DNA of 64,000 nucleotides, from NCBI RefSeq assembly GCF_025698545.1, contig NC_068575.1, positions 47,129,980 to 47,193,979 of the forward strand. The letters run 5' to 3'. The first letter of the stretch is position 1. Every line of letters starts with the position of its first letter. This document shows, piece after piece, positions 50,913 to 62,869 of this stretch. A program made the translations under genes and the position numbers. Source of the stretch: Gossypium raimondii. Its lineage: Eukaryota > Streptophyta > Magnoliopsida > Malvales > Malvaceae. The notes under the pieces were generated by a model that was given only the letters and a program-made list of their open reading frames with translations, was not told where the DNA came from and made no database searches.

Positions 50913-51857
50913 TAGTAAAACCTCTACAAAACAATACTCTTGGGATTCGAAAAAAATATTATTTTATTGAGGATATTAGTTTATTAATAAATGACTATTT
51001 TATTAATTTATCGATAAATTAATAATTAATTTAGAAAATATTTCATACTTTATGCATGAGTTTTTTATTATCAAAATCCAATATGTATGTAGGTGCAATG
51101 AATCAAAGTTAATTGATTCATTTAACAAAAACAAGAGTTAATTAATTGGTTCATGTAACAAAAAAAAAAAAGAGTTAATGGTTTCAAAATCCAATACGTA
51201 TATATTCATTGGATAGATTAAAAATTTTAACATGTATTGGAAGACAAAAAGTATAATTCAACGTTTTATGTATTGAAAAGTATGCATGATTGGATTAACT
51301 TTTCAAGATTTTGTTTGCTAGTTTGATGCTAGAATGACTGGTAGAAAAGTGTTGCTTATAGTCGACAATTGCCCAGCCCATCCCGGGGTTATTGAAAGCT
51401 TGAGAAATTTTGAATTATTCTTTTTGCCTCCAAATTCAACATAAAAAATTCAACCATGTGATGCTAGAATTATTAGAGCAGTTAAAATTTATTATCAACG
51501 TAGCTTTATACGTATATATTAATGATGAATATATTCATGTAAAAAAAGGAGTTAATTAATTGGTTCGTGAAACCAAAAAGAAAAAAAGAGTTAACGGTTT
51601 CAAAATTCAATAAGAGTTGTCTAGAAAGCACTTTAGTTTTATGTATTGTATATAAAATTTGTATATAAAATTTTCAATATATTTAATGAATTATTATTTT
51701 ATATTTTCATTGGGCCCTAAGGATTTTTTCTAAAATTATTATCTTATGCATTTAGCGAGATTATTATTTTATCTCTTTAGTCCAAGTCGGGACCGAAAAA
51801 TTATTATTTAATCGAGATTATTAATTTATCAAATATCCATTTATCTAAGTTTTGCTG
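50913..51857 (+). mobile_element. pogo-like (Tc1/mariner) DNA transposon remnant, 945 bp
   Basis: The ends TAGTAAAACCTCTAC and AAGTTTTGCTG are imperfect inverse copies of the plant pogo/Emigrant terminus CAGTAAAACCTCTA. TA flanks both sides (50911-50912 and 51858-51859). Internally, 51326-51505 encodes a piece of a DDE transposase: FDARMTGRKVLLIVDNCPAH (second catalytic Asp in VDN), LFFLPPNST, then after a TAA stop KIQPCDARIIRAVK (third Asp region). The N-terminal DNA-binding part and first Asp are missing, so it is an internally deleted, inactive copy related to Lemi1-type elements. Confidence 0.85.
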
Positions 51858-52635
51858 TATTGAAAAAAAACTTCCATAGAGTATTTTATTAAAAGGAAAA
51901 ATTAAAGTTACATAGTTTTTATTTAATTGTACATACCACTACTTGATTAGAAAGCAATTAAATTAGTTGATCCTAAGAAATAAAATAATAAAATAAATTA
52001 TTTGGAGTGCAAGTTTCGATTAGTAGAAATGGTGGTCAAACTTGTTACAAAACTCTCAAGATTTCTTAATTAGCAAATAAAATATGTAAAGTAGCTCTCC
52101 TTTACAATTTATTAAATAAGAGTCCTACTTAGATGCTCTTAACCAACTAATTGATTTAAGGTTTAATATAATATTTGAAACTTGAATTTGACACTTTTCA
52201 TAATTTGGTACTTGAACTTAATATTTTTTTTAAAAAAATTGATACTTCATCTTTTGAAGGTCCAATTTGATACTTGAACTTAACTCTTTCCTAAATTTGT
52301 ATCCGAGCTTGTCAAACGTTATACAAATTATTCCAATCTATTTAGGGTGAAGCCAATTATTGTTTTTTTTTTGAGGTAGAATTAAGTTGTATATTTTATG
52401 ATAGCAAAATATATTTTCACCATTTTAATAGCTTATATATTTATAATTTTAAAAGACTAAATCAAAATTTTTTTATTATTTTTGGGTTCAAAGTGTAATT
52501 TTTATATACTAATTTAAAATATTATAAATATTTAACATATATTTGCATAAAATATTAAAATAAAAAGAAAAGTAAAAAAGGATAAAAAGAAAAATTAATT
52601 ATCATTAATGTTAGGTTTACAATATATCAGAATTA

Positions 52636-52660
52636 TATATATATATATATATATATATTA
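52636..52660. repeat. AT dinucleotide microsatellite
   Basis: About twelve AT units in intergenic DNA. Confidence 0.9.
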
Positions 52661-53472
52661 GAATATGATCTAGTTTATCATTTAATAATAATTAAAATAA
52701 ATTTATCACTGATTATAAGTTTATTACTTTTAATTAAATAAAAATGAATATAATAATAATTAATAAAGAGTAAATTTTTATTTTTATTTAAAATTCAGTT
52801 AATAAAAAAACTTAAGGAGGCTAGTAATTTTCAACTACAGCATAATAAAGTTGTGCTAATTGGTTTGTTAATAGTTCTGAGAATTTTCTAGTTGCACCAA
52901 TAACCTTTAGGAAACCATGTTGGGGTAGTTTCTTCTTGAAGAAAAGGTCTCAGAATAAAAGAAAAATGTGAAAAAAGTATAGCATTGAAGCATGGGGAAA
53001 TTGTATGATTTGATGGATTATCTGGCTACTTGTCCCTACACTGTTTACTTGCCTCTAACTCAAACTCTTCCTTCTGAATTCTACGAAAAACTTGGCAACA
53101 AAAAATCAAAGCTTTTGAAATCATAATGATTTCCTATGCAGGTGCTTACTGAAAATCAAACCACACATGGGTTTTAAGCAGACAAAAGATAGCGTGAAAT
53201 TCAACAACACATACACTTGAATATGATTACTTACTGAGCAGACCAGTCCAAACTCAAATACCCTATATTTGTCTTCAATTTTACATGTTACAGATTTCCA
53301 AAATAAAGAACAAAGCCAGGCTTCTGGAAATGTCTTGTGTAGTTAAAAGCCTGTAAAAAGTCACCCTCAACGGGGGCCGTTGAGATGTTGTGCTCAGACA
53401 ACTCTTAAGCCCCCCGCTTTAGCGCAACCTAGCAGTTGCTTCAAGTTATGGAAAGCGAAAAATCCCGATAGA

Positions 53473-53484
53473 AAATATATATAC
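53473..53484 (+). promoter_or_regulatory. Possible TATA box of the COBL4-like gene
   Basis: AATATATATACACAC lies about 265 bp ahead of the ATG and would give a leader of about 235 bp. Only weak support. Confidence 0.3.
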
Positions 53485-53743
53485 ACACACACACTCAAAA
53501 TACAAGCACTTAACAACCAGTTGGTAAGCCGTCTTCCTAACTCTTCCAATATTGGAAATGTGAGAAATTTTTCTCTATCTTTCTTAGCACTCAAAACAAC
53601 ACTACCAACTTTTCTTCTTACTAATGATAGCTGCCATTGCAGTGTCGGAAGAAAATTCATAAAGAGTAGTCTGCATTCAGCAATTGTCGGAATATTGCTT
53701 CAAACCAGAACCTGAGTCTCGCCATTGCTACAAGTCCATAGAG

Positions 53744-55510
53744 ATGAAGTTTTTCATCTCAGTTTTGTTCCTTTTTGTCCTCTTTTCTTATGCAGGTGCA
53801 CATTTATTCAGTTCCTACAGCTTTTTTTATTTTTTTTTAATGTTTATTCAATTTCCTTGCATTTAATTTCTTTGCTTTGTTGTTGCAGCTGCATATGATC
53901 CTTTGGATCCAAATGGAAATGTAACAATCAAATGGGATATTGTGTCTTGGACGCCTGATGGCTATGTGGTGAGTGCTAAATATGTATCCAGAATCATGTG
54001 ATTCTGTAAGTTGCACCGATCATAGCTATATATATAATATATCTGAGCTTCTTCTGCCAATGATTATCTTACAGGCAGTGGTTACAATGAACAATTTTCA
54101 AATGTATCGACACATCATGAGTCCTGGTTGGACCTTGGGGTGGACATGGGCTAAGAAAGAAGTAATATGGTCCATGGTAGGGGCTCAAACTACTGAGCAA
54201 GGTGATTGCTCAAAGTTCAAAGGAAATATACCTCACTGCTGCAAGAAAACCCCCACGGTTGTAGACTTGCTCCCTGGTGTTCCCTACAATCAACAATTTA
54301 CCAATTGCTGCAAAGGTGGAGTGCTTGCAGCATGGGGTCAAGATCCTCAATCTGCTGTCTCTGCTTTCCAAATTAGTGTTGGATTAGCCGGTACTTCAAA
54401 CAAGACTGTCAAACTTCCCAAGAACTTCACTTTACTTGGTCCGGGACCAGGTTACACTTGTGGTCCTGCAAAGGTCGTGCCATCGACCACTTTTCTCACC
54501 CCAGATCGCCGCCGAAAAACTCAGGCCCTCAGTAAGTCCTTTTTGTCTCACACGATCTGGATTTTACATGATTGTTGCAATTAGATTGATTTGTTTCAAT
54601 ATTCTATGCTACAGTGACATGGAATGTGACCTGCACTTATTCGCAATTTCTAGCTCGGAAAAACCCGAATTGTTGTGTCTCTTTCTCGTCTTTCTACAAT
54701 GAAACCATCACTCCTTGCCCAACTTGTGCATGTGGATGCCAGAACAAGAACAATTGTGTCAAGTAAGCTGACATTCCATTCCTGGATGCTTAAACTCGAT
54801 TTACTTACAGAGATCATGAACATCGAAATCTTACAATGAATGCAATGTTTCAGGAGTGATTCCAAGTTTCTTAAAATGGTAGGATTGAACACACCAAGGA
54901 AAGATAATGCTCCACTGCTTCAATGCACGCACCACATGTGCCCAGTGCGAGTACACTGGCATGTCAAGCTCAACTACAAAGAGTACTGGCGAGTTAAGGT
55001 ATCGATCACCAACTTCAACTACCGGATGAACTACACGCTATGGAGCCTTGTTGTCCAGCACCCAAATCTTAACAACGTAACACAAGTTTTCAGCTTCGAT
55101 TACAAGCCGCTGGTTCCCTATGAATCAATCAGTAAGTTTGTTAACAGCTTTTTGCTTGCATTTATCATCACAGTCTAATTATAAACAGATACTTAAAATC
55201 ATAGCTATTTTGTTCATGTGCAGATGACACAGGGATGTTCTATGGCATGAAGTACTACAATGACCTGTTGATGGAAGCAGGGCCATTAGGAAATGTTCAA
55301 TCAGAGGTGCTTCTAAGGAAGGACAAGGATACCTTCACTTTCAAACAGGGATGGGCATTTCCCAGGAAAGTGTATTTCAATGGTGATGAATGCATGCTCC
55401 CTCCACCTGATACATACCCATTTCTACCAAACTCTGCCCATCAACACCTATCCTTCACCAGCTTTACATTCATTGCTGCAATGTTTTTCTTATATGTAAC
55501 CTTATGGTGA
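53744..55510 (+). CDS. COBL4: COBRA-like GPI-anchored protein, COBL4/IRX6 type, 433 aa, 6 exons
   Basis: Exons: 53744-53795, 53889-53968, 54075-54531, 54615-54762, 54854-55131, 55224-55510. COBL4/IRX6 is needed for cellulose deposition in secondary walls, acting at the outer plasma-membrane face and wall. A signal peptide (about 1-17) precedes AYDPLDPNGNVTIKWDI, the start of the mature protein with its cellulose-binding-like region. Diagnostic phrases are GWTWAKKEVIWSM, QGDCSKFKGNIPHCCK, VDLLPGVPYNQQ and GPGPGYTCGPAK. The CCVS motif is at 216-219, with the Cys-rich CPTCACGCQ beside it, and HMCPVRVHWHVK follows. The C-terminus FLPNSA (Asn408 probable omega site) plus a hydrophobic tail to residue 433 fits GPI attachment. 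Many phrases match my memory of Arabidopsis COBL4 rather than COB. It is tail to tail with the next COBRA-like gene. Confidence 0.95.
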
Positions 55511-56332
55511 TCGTTTCTCATGTTGTATGAACACACATGACAGCGAGAAAGTACACAATTTTACAATTTTCGAAATTGTTTCAATGAATCGAAAAAGGGA
55601 TTTTGTAACAAAATTGTAGCACAATGGAATCTGGGTTTGTCAGCAAAGTTGTATGCGCCCCTTCAAAACAAATATGTCCGTGTATTTCTTAGAGTCGATG
55701 GCTATTTTTTTGAAAAATTATATAAAATAAAAAAAAAACACTAAATTATAGATATAATATAAAAATTGTAAAAAGTAATAATAAGTTGAAACAATATTTA
55801 AAATTTGTTGAAAATGTTATAAAATTAAAAAGACAGAAAATAAAAACAAACAAAATAGAGAGTTTCGTTAAGTGATACTTTTAAATTGGTTTAATAACAA
55901 TTTCAATCCTTAATTTTATATCATCTATCAATTTGACTTTGATTATATATAAAATTATAATAATAAAAACTCAAAAATATTTTCTATCAAAAAATATATT
56001 AGGTACAACTAAGCCTGACTACTTCAAGGACTAAAATATAACTCTTTTAAGTAGAAATAAGATTTACAACAAAACAATACTAAAATTTTGATTAACGACT
56101 TATTTTGTTACCACTGTAGTATAATATGGAGGAAATTCTACAATCAAGATGGCTAAGTACAGAAATGAGCATGCATACAACAGCACAAATGATCAAATCA
56201 TAGTGAATTAGCTAACCATACATCAAATAGAAAGCACCTTCACCTTGAAATGCGAATCCTATGTTCTATAGTTGAATTGATTCGGTCAAAACTAGTATAT
56301 CCCAGATGTTATAGAATAAAAATGATTGATGT
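55511..56332. other. Convergent 3' flanks of the two COBRA-like genes
   Basis: An 822-bp AT-rich gap holding both 3' UTRs. No other gene is seen. Confidence 0.6.
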
Positions 56333-58506
56333 TCATGCATGTCCAAATAATAACGCCATAGCTGCCAAGAGAGTCACCAACAGACCAAGTGCGGAGGTAA
56401 GCTGGTGGGAACTGGCATTAGGCAACCCAGGATAAACATTAGGAGTTGGCATAACACAATTATCTCCATTGAAATAGATCCTTCTCGGAAAAGCCCAACC
56501 TTCCTCAAAAGTGAAAGTTGCTTTATCCTTTCGGAAAAGTAACTCTGATTGCACATTACCAAGTGGACCAGCTTCCAAAAGCATATCATTGTAGAATTTA
56601 ATACCCCATAACATGGCTGTATCGTCTGTTGAATAAAATAAACAAACATAAGCTGCAGAGAGCAAGAAACATATGCAAAAGTGACCAAGATGGATTCAAC
56701 TTACTTATTGCTGTATATGGTGTTATAGACTTATAGTTAAAGCTGAAACTCTGAGTCAGATTGTCAAAGTTGGGATGTTGCACAACTAAGTTCCACTGTG
56801 TATAGTTCATGTTGTAATTGAAATTAGTAATGGTGATCTTAACCCGCCAGTACTCCTTGTAGTTAAGCTTAATATGCCAATGAACTCTCACCGGACACAT
56901 ATGGCTTGTACATCTGACCAAAGGGGTATAGCTGTTAACAAACGGCGCTATATGTGAGGCTTTTGATCTGCACATTAACAACAAAAGGCTTTAGGAAGCA
57001 ATAAACAAAATAAGATAGAAAACTCCTACAGATAAGTATCTTTTCGGCTGAGCCAACTTACTCCACACAGCTCCCTGGCTGAGAAGTATTTTGGCAGCCG
57101 CAAGCACATTTAGAGCACGGTACTATGGTGTCATTACAGAAGGATGAGAAAGAGACACAACAACTAGGTGCTTCCTGAGCTAGGAATTGTGAATATGTGC
57201 ATGCAACATTCCATGTCACTGTCATAAAGAAGTAGAGTCAATTACAACCATTTATACTGATTCATGTAGGCATTCTACATCTTAATCAAGCAACTTACTC
57301 ATAGCTTGTGTCTCTCTTCTTCCATCCGGGGTAACAAATCTACTGGGTTTCACAATTTTTGCTGGTCCACAAGTATAACCAGGCCCTGGTGCCTTCAAAG
57401 TGAAGTTCACAGGAACTCTTACTGTCTTATTTGTGGTACCGGATTGACCCACACTCAGCTGGAATGAGCTTGCTGCAGTGGCTGGATCTTGTGCCCATGA
57501 GTTTAGCACTCCCCCTTTACAGCAATTTGCAATCTGCTGATTGTAAGGAGTTCCAGGCAATAAATCCACAACAGTTGGGTGCTTGTTACAGCAATGTGGA
57601 ATGTTACCTTTGAATCTTGAACAATCCCCTTGTTCAGTTGTTTCCCCTCCCATCATGCTCCAAATCACCTCCTTCTTAGCCCATGTCCAACCTAGTTTCC
57701 ACCCTGGTGCTTGTATATGACGGTATTGCTGGAAATTATAAATTGTAACCACTGCCTCCTCATGTCATTATGAAGTTAATCCCATCTTCGTCCAATGCAG
57801 ACAAATGGTACATCATGCTCTCTAAACCATTGTGTCTTCATTTTTTTCTATGTTAAGCAAAACCAAATTTGTAATATTTTGTAATACAAAGGGAAAAAAA
57901 AATACTTACAACATAGCCATCAGACGTCCAGCTCATGATATCCCATTTGATTGTGATATTCCCATTTGGGTCCAGAGGATCATAGGCTTCTGACCATGAA
58001 GTAAAAGAGTTAAAAAATATATAAAATAAATACATTTCCAAGGCCTAATCCTAAATTAAGAAATGATGGAGGAAATCTATATCAGACAAGCACTGGTCAG
58101 ACATACTGAGAGGTCCAAGGTTTCAATTCATATTTTGGCATTCTCTAAACCAATAATGTCATATACATGACAGACCAATGGCATTCACTAGCATGGGAAC
58201 TAGTGTATTATACCAACTTCTTCAATAGAATCCCATTAACATCGACAACAAGAACACCACAAAAACCATAAAAGAAAGAGCTTTTACACGATTACAGAAA
58301 CCACATTTCATCAATACAGAAAGAACCAACTTTTTCAAATACAAAAAACCAATAAAATATTTTCAAACTTTGCAAACATAATAAAAATAAAGATTACGCT
58401 AACCTGTTGAGGGGAAACTTGAGCAAGAAATCAAGAAGAGAATCAAAAGGCTGAAAGAACACAGCTTGAAGAATGATCTAGTAATGAACAATAAAAGATT
58501 AGCCAT
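56333..58506 (-). CDS. COBRA-like GPI-anchored protein, COB/COBL1 type, 450 aa, 6 exons
   Basis: Exons: 58404-58506, 57910-57989, 57299-57755, 57062-57218, 56705-56967, 56333-56625. It belongs to the COB/COBL1/COBL2 branch, which orients cellulose microfibrils in growing cells. A long signal peptide (1-34) precedes AYDPLDPNGNITIKWDIMSW. Then come FQQYRHIQAPGWKLGWTWA, QGDCSRFKGNIPHCC, QDPATAASSFQLSVG and TNKTVRVP (a COB-branch phrase). CCVS lies at 233-236, followed by NYKEYWRVKITITNFNY, NDTAMLWGIKFYNDM and GWAFPRRIYFNGDNCVMP. The tail after LPNASS (Asn423 probable omega site) is hydrophobic. Exons 2 and 3 are the same length as in the neighbour (80 and 457 bp) and all intron phases match, so the two are duplicates. 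The exon-3 acceptor (GAGGAG/GCAGTG) has a poor pyrimidine tract. Confidence 0.94.
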
Positions 58507-60922
58507 TTCTTGGTTGGAGAACAGGGAAAACAACACTCTTTGGGATTTTAGGAGTGTTTGACTTTGGTTCAGGATCTGTGATGGACAGGAAAAGAGAGAA
58601 AACGCGGAACTGAGTAAGCCCTTTTGTCCGCAAGACATGAGAAGCAAGTTTAAGAACTCTGTTCAAGTATTTGAACACTTTGCAGCACACTGTAAAACTT
58701 TTTCTTTAATAATCTGTGTAATGGTAAATCGGCGGCCAATGTTAATCGTTCATTTTAAATTTATTATTTTAATGACTTGTGATAATCCATCCTATCAAAT
58801 CCAACGAATATCCTATTTGGTTAATCAATAGAAAATTGGAGAAGAGAACTGGTTTGATGGATGATTAGAGCATAGACTCCATGCATCACAGTTGTTTGTG
58901 AGGATATTAGAAGATGACGCTTTAAATTATAAATAACAATGTTCCCAATGAAATCAACTCTACTCATATTAATTAATCCTTCAGTAAAAAACAAAAAGCA
59001 ATAATGCAACTTTATAGAAAAATCATTTTAAAATTTTTTTGTTAAATTATACCAAATGGATGAAAAATTAATTTTATTTGCATTGAATTACTTTTTAAAA
59101 TTTAAAATGTTTAAAAATATTTTTATAATTTTTATACTTTTAAATAATTTTAATAATTTTAATTTTTAAAATAAATTTTATTTTTTAATTTTTAAAAATA
59201 AATTTTATTTTTTAATTTTTAAAAGTTTTAAAGTTAATTAAATGCTAACGTATTATCTACATGACAATCCACATGTCACATCAGTAAAGTTAAAAATATT
59301 AATTTTTCATCAATTTTGAATTGATTTGACAAAAATACAAGCATAAAAGATAAAAACAAAAAATAAATAAATGAAAATAATATTTTTATATAATTAAAAT
59401 GAAATAAAAATTGTCAAATTGAATTTAAATTAGTGGGAAAATTCAAGATATTATTTCAATTTTAAAAATATTAATATATTTATAATTAAGTTTAAATGAT
59501 AAAAAAAGGCATATTGACTTTAATTAATATATATTGAAATTTTATTCAGGTATGCTTATCATTGAGGTTAACCATGATTTTAAATAAAGAATTTTGGTAA
59601 ACAAATAATTTTTCAAACTAAACTTTAATTTTAATATGAGATTTTAAATTAATCTAAAATTTTAATTTTGAAAAAGTGATTATCCCACATTAAATCTTCA
59701 ATTTTACAATATTATATTTAAAATAAAAATTTTATCTACTCAAAAACATTTATGAATAACGATGATAAATATTGTAAAAATATCTTTTAAAACAATTTTA
59801 TATATCATTTTTTAAATAATCACATTATAAAATTTAATTTTATATATCAGTTTCTAAAATCGCTTTAAATTAACTCCATATAATTGTTATATGTTCAGAA
59901 GAGGAGAAGAGATTGAACCTAGGCTAGTTAGTGAAGTTTGACTATAATATAATATATATTCTTTTTAGCATGTTTTAGACAGGATAGGAGATGAAACCGT
60001 GACTAGTTACTAGACTTGGATTCTGAGTAGCATGCTCCGGACAACAAATAGATAAACCTAGGAAAGTTTTATTATAATATAATAGTGTAATTGTTAAAAA
60101 AACCCTTATCGTTTAAAGATTTTTAGTTTTGTGCTTTTGACCTTTTTTAGATTGACGCCCTCAACGATACGGTTTTTTTACAAATCAACTCAATTTTAGC
60201 GAAAAGTGTCAATTAACCATTAATCAAATGTCGATCAACAAAGTAACTTATATGGTGTTCGAGGATGAAGATGACGTGTCAAAATAATTAAATATGAAAT
60301 TAAACATAAAATAAATAGTTTGTAAAAAATAATTTTAACCCTAAAATTAAAATTTATCGTAGAATCCCTTTAGTCCCAAATCGTAAAATCCTTAAAACTA
60401 TAACTCTCAAATCGTGAAATCCTTAAAACTCTTACTATAAAAAAAAAGCTTCAACAACCTTCAATCTTCAATAAGCAGTTGGATTGCAAAAAAGATCTCA
60501 AAAAAATGAGGGGAGCCAAAAATTGCTACAATTAGGGTAGACTCCGTAACCCGGATTGGAAGGTAAGTGATTTTTTATTAGGAATATTTTTGGGAAAATG
60601 TTATGATTTTTGTTTTATTTTTAATTTGGCATAGTTTAGATATTCAAATTTGAAGGGTTTTTGACGACAATCTAGAGTTGCTAATCACAGTTTCAATGGC
60701 AAAAAAAAAAAAAAAAAAGGATTTTTAAGTTGCAGTGGTGGTTGAAAATGGTTAACGTTGTCAATTTCCGATGTGATAGTAGGGTAAAAAGAAAAACAAT
60801 AATTCTAAGCAAAAAGGGTGGATGCCTGTTGTTTACTTTTAGTAATGTCTGCGCGTTAGTCAGTGCACTGAAGCAATCTCTTTGGATTGTTTGATCCAGT
60901 GCAGTAGAAACTATAATAAAAG
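58507..60922. other. Intergenic, promoter side of the COB-type gene
   Basis: AT-rich. Near 59900-60080 two to three imperfect copies of a ~70-90-bp phrase (AGGAGATGAAACC..ACTAG, GAAGAGATTGAACCTAGGCTAG, TAATATAATA) follow each other. No gene recognised. Confidence 0.5.
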
Positions 60923-62028
60923 CACTGGAGCTTTATGCGGGCAAATAACCAAAAAAGGCCGTTTTTTTTCAAAATTTACCGAAATGGGCCGGTTTTTTAA
61001 TTATTTACCGGAATGGGCCATTTTCCGCGAAATCGCGTCCACGTCAGCGCGATGTCAGGGTACGCGCAGGAAATCGCATCCACGTCAGCACAATTTGCTG
61101 ACGTGGAAGGAAATCGCTCCCTCTAGGACGCGATTTGCTGACGTGGCATGAACAGTGTGTTTTTAGCTTGGAAAACTTTGAAAGGCCATAACTTTTGGCT
61201 CGGTTGTCCGATTGAGACGAATTTTTTTTGATTTCGAATAACTTTTTGAGACCTACGCACTGGCAAACCGCCGAAGTTTTCATCGAAAAAGATACTTTTT
61301 TGCCCCTAAATTTTGATTTTTTCGGTTTAAAATTGAATTTTGAAACATTCAAATCGTTATTTTCCTCATTTATTTGAAGTAAACACCGGATATTTTTTTA
61401 CAGAATTATCTTATATCATCCTGTTATAGGTATAAGTCAGCTCATTCCACTTTTGAGAAGTTCCCTAAAATTTTCCATTTTATTCAATTTAGTCCCTAAA
61501 ACCTAAATAGTCATATTTTCAAATCTAAGCTTCGTTTTTCAATTCAAATTCAATTTCATCCTTCCATAACATTCAAATATTCTTAAATACAAAAATTTCG
61601 TGCTAATTTTGAAATAATTACACTTTAGTCCCTATACTCGTAACTAACAAATTATACTTTACAAATTAGTCCCTATTCATCTCTAAGCAGTTTTCCAGCA
61701 CGTAGATCTCGAAAATTTATTCGAAATAAAAAAAAATTGTCTCAATCGGACAACCGAGCCAAAAGTTATGGCCTTTCAAAGTTTTCCAAGCTAAAAACAC
61801 ACTGACACGTCAGCAAATCGCGTCCTAGAGGGAGCGATTTCCTTCCACGTCAGCAAATCGCACTGACGTGGACGCGATTTCCTGTGTGTACCCTGACATC
61901 GCGCTGACGTGGACGCGATTTCGCGGAAAATGGCCCATTCCGGTAAATAATTAAAAAACCGGCCCATTTCGGTAAATTTTGAAAAAAAACGGCCTTTTTT
62001 AGTTATTTGCCCGCTTTATGCTCCAGTG
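60923..62028. mobile_element. Non-autonomous element with ~300-bp terminal inverted repeats (CACTA-like?), 1.1 kb
   Basis: The left arm (60923 to about 61235) starts CACTGGAGCTTTATGCGGGC, and the right arm (about 61722-62028) is its inverse, ending GCTCCAGTG. Each arm holds several copies of a GC-rich phrase, GACGTGGACGCGATTT and its inverse, in contrast to the AT-rich surroundings. The middle (about 61240-61720) is AT-rich and non-coding. CACTG ends with subterminal repeats suggest a CACTA/En-Spm relative. No clear target duplication was found (AAG versus AAA flanks), so the class is inferred. The arms are still close to identical, so the insertion is probably young. Confidence 0.75.
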
Positions 62029-62869
62029 AAAATTTTGGACATTTATTGGTTGCTTATTTCCACTTGTATCCTTACTCTTGTTCTCTTTATTATTATTTTT
62101 TACTTTTAAATTTAAAATAATAACAAATTTTATTATATATAAATTAATATATATTATCAGTGAGATTTTCATTTTCATGACTGTTGAACTTTAACAGCTT
62201 TTATATGATTTATTTTAGTTTTCATTTTAAAATTTTCAAAATTTATTCATTTACTGTAATAACTTTTTATAATTATATAGTAACTAAATAAAATGTTTTA
62301 ATAAATATATTTTAATTACAAATAAACATTTTAATGAACATATGAATACTTTTAATATTTTATTATATGAATTTATAGATTCACATATTTTAATAATTTC
62401 GTAAAAATAAAATAATTTAAATTTTTTATTATATATTATTTCTAATCTAATATTCTAATCATTTTCTATTATCGCTTCATCGCTATAATTGTATTTGAAT
62501 CTAAACACACTCCACTTATTTTTAATCACATCATTGCAATATTCAATCTCATCATTACAGTAATTAATCTCGTTACCACTTTTTTTTTTTTTTTTAATTT
62601 TACAAGAAGTAAAGGCATCCAAACTAAACCTAAATAGATGTTAGATATTCCTATTTTCTTCCGGTTCCAACGAGCTTTGAAATTTGTATAGAAATCAGAC
62701 GGTCACAGATTTACAAAATCAAATCTTACTTTTCAAGGTTAGGACTAGAAATGTTGAAAAACTTGTATTTCTAATCCAACTTACAAATTTCGTACTCATT
62801 TTTCCCGTCTCCTTAAAAACTGTTTCTTTATTTAACTACTATTGAATCTTTAGTATTTTAGATGCAACT
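62029..62869. other. Upstream region of the kinase-like gene
   Basis: AT-rich. The part at about 62460-62632 ends GGCATCCAAACTAAACCT and shares internal phrases with the 9.8-11.4-kb Tourist-like MITEs, so it may be a fourth, decayed copy. A poly-T run lies at 62580-62596. Confidence 0.4.

Larger units (their letters stand above)
51860..53743. other. Intergenic, promoter side of the COBL4-like gene
   Basis: AT-rich DNA with a repeat of the form TGGTACTTGAACTTAA near 52190-52290 (several imperfect copies) and an AT microsatellite. No gene is seen. Confidence 0.5.

Noticed and set aside
61044-61352. 102-aa reading frame on the minus strand
   Set aside because: It lies in the inverted-repeat arm and centre of the 1.1-kb element and has no protein-like features.
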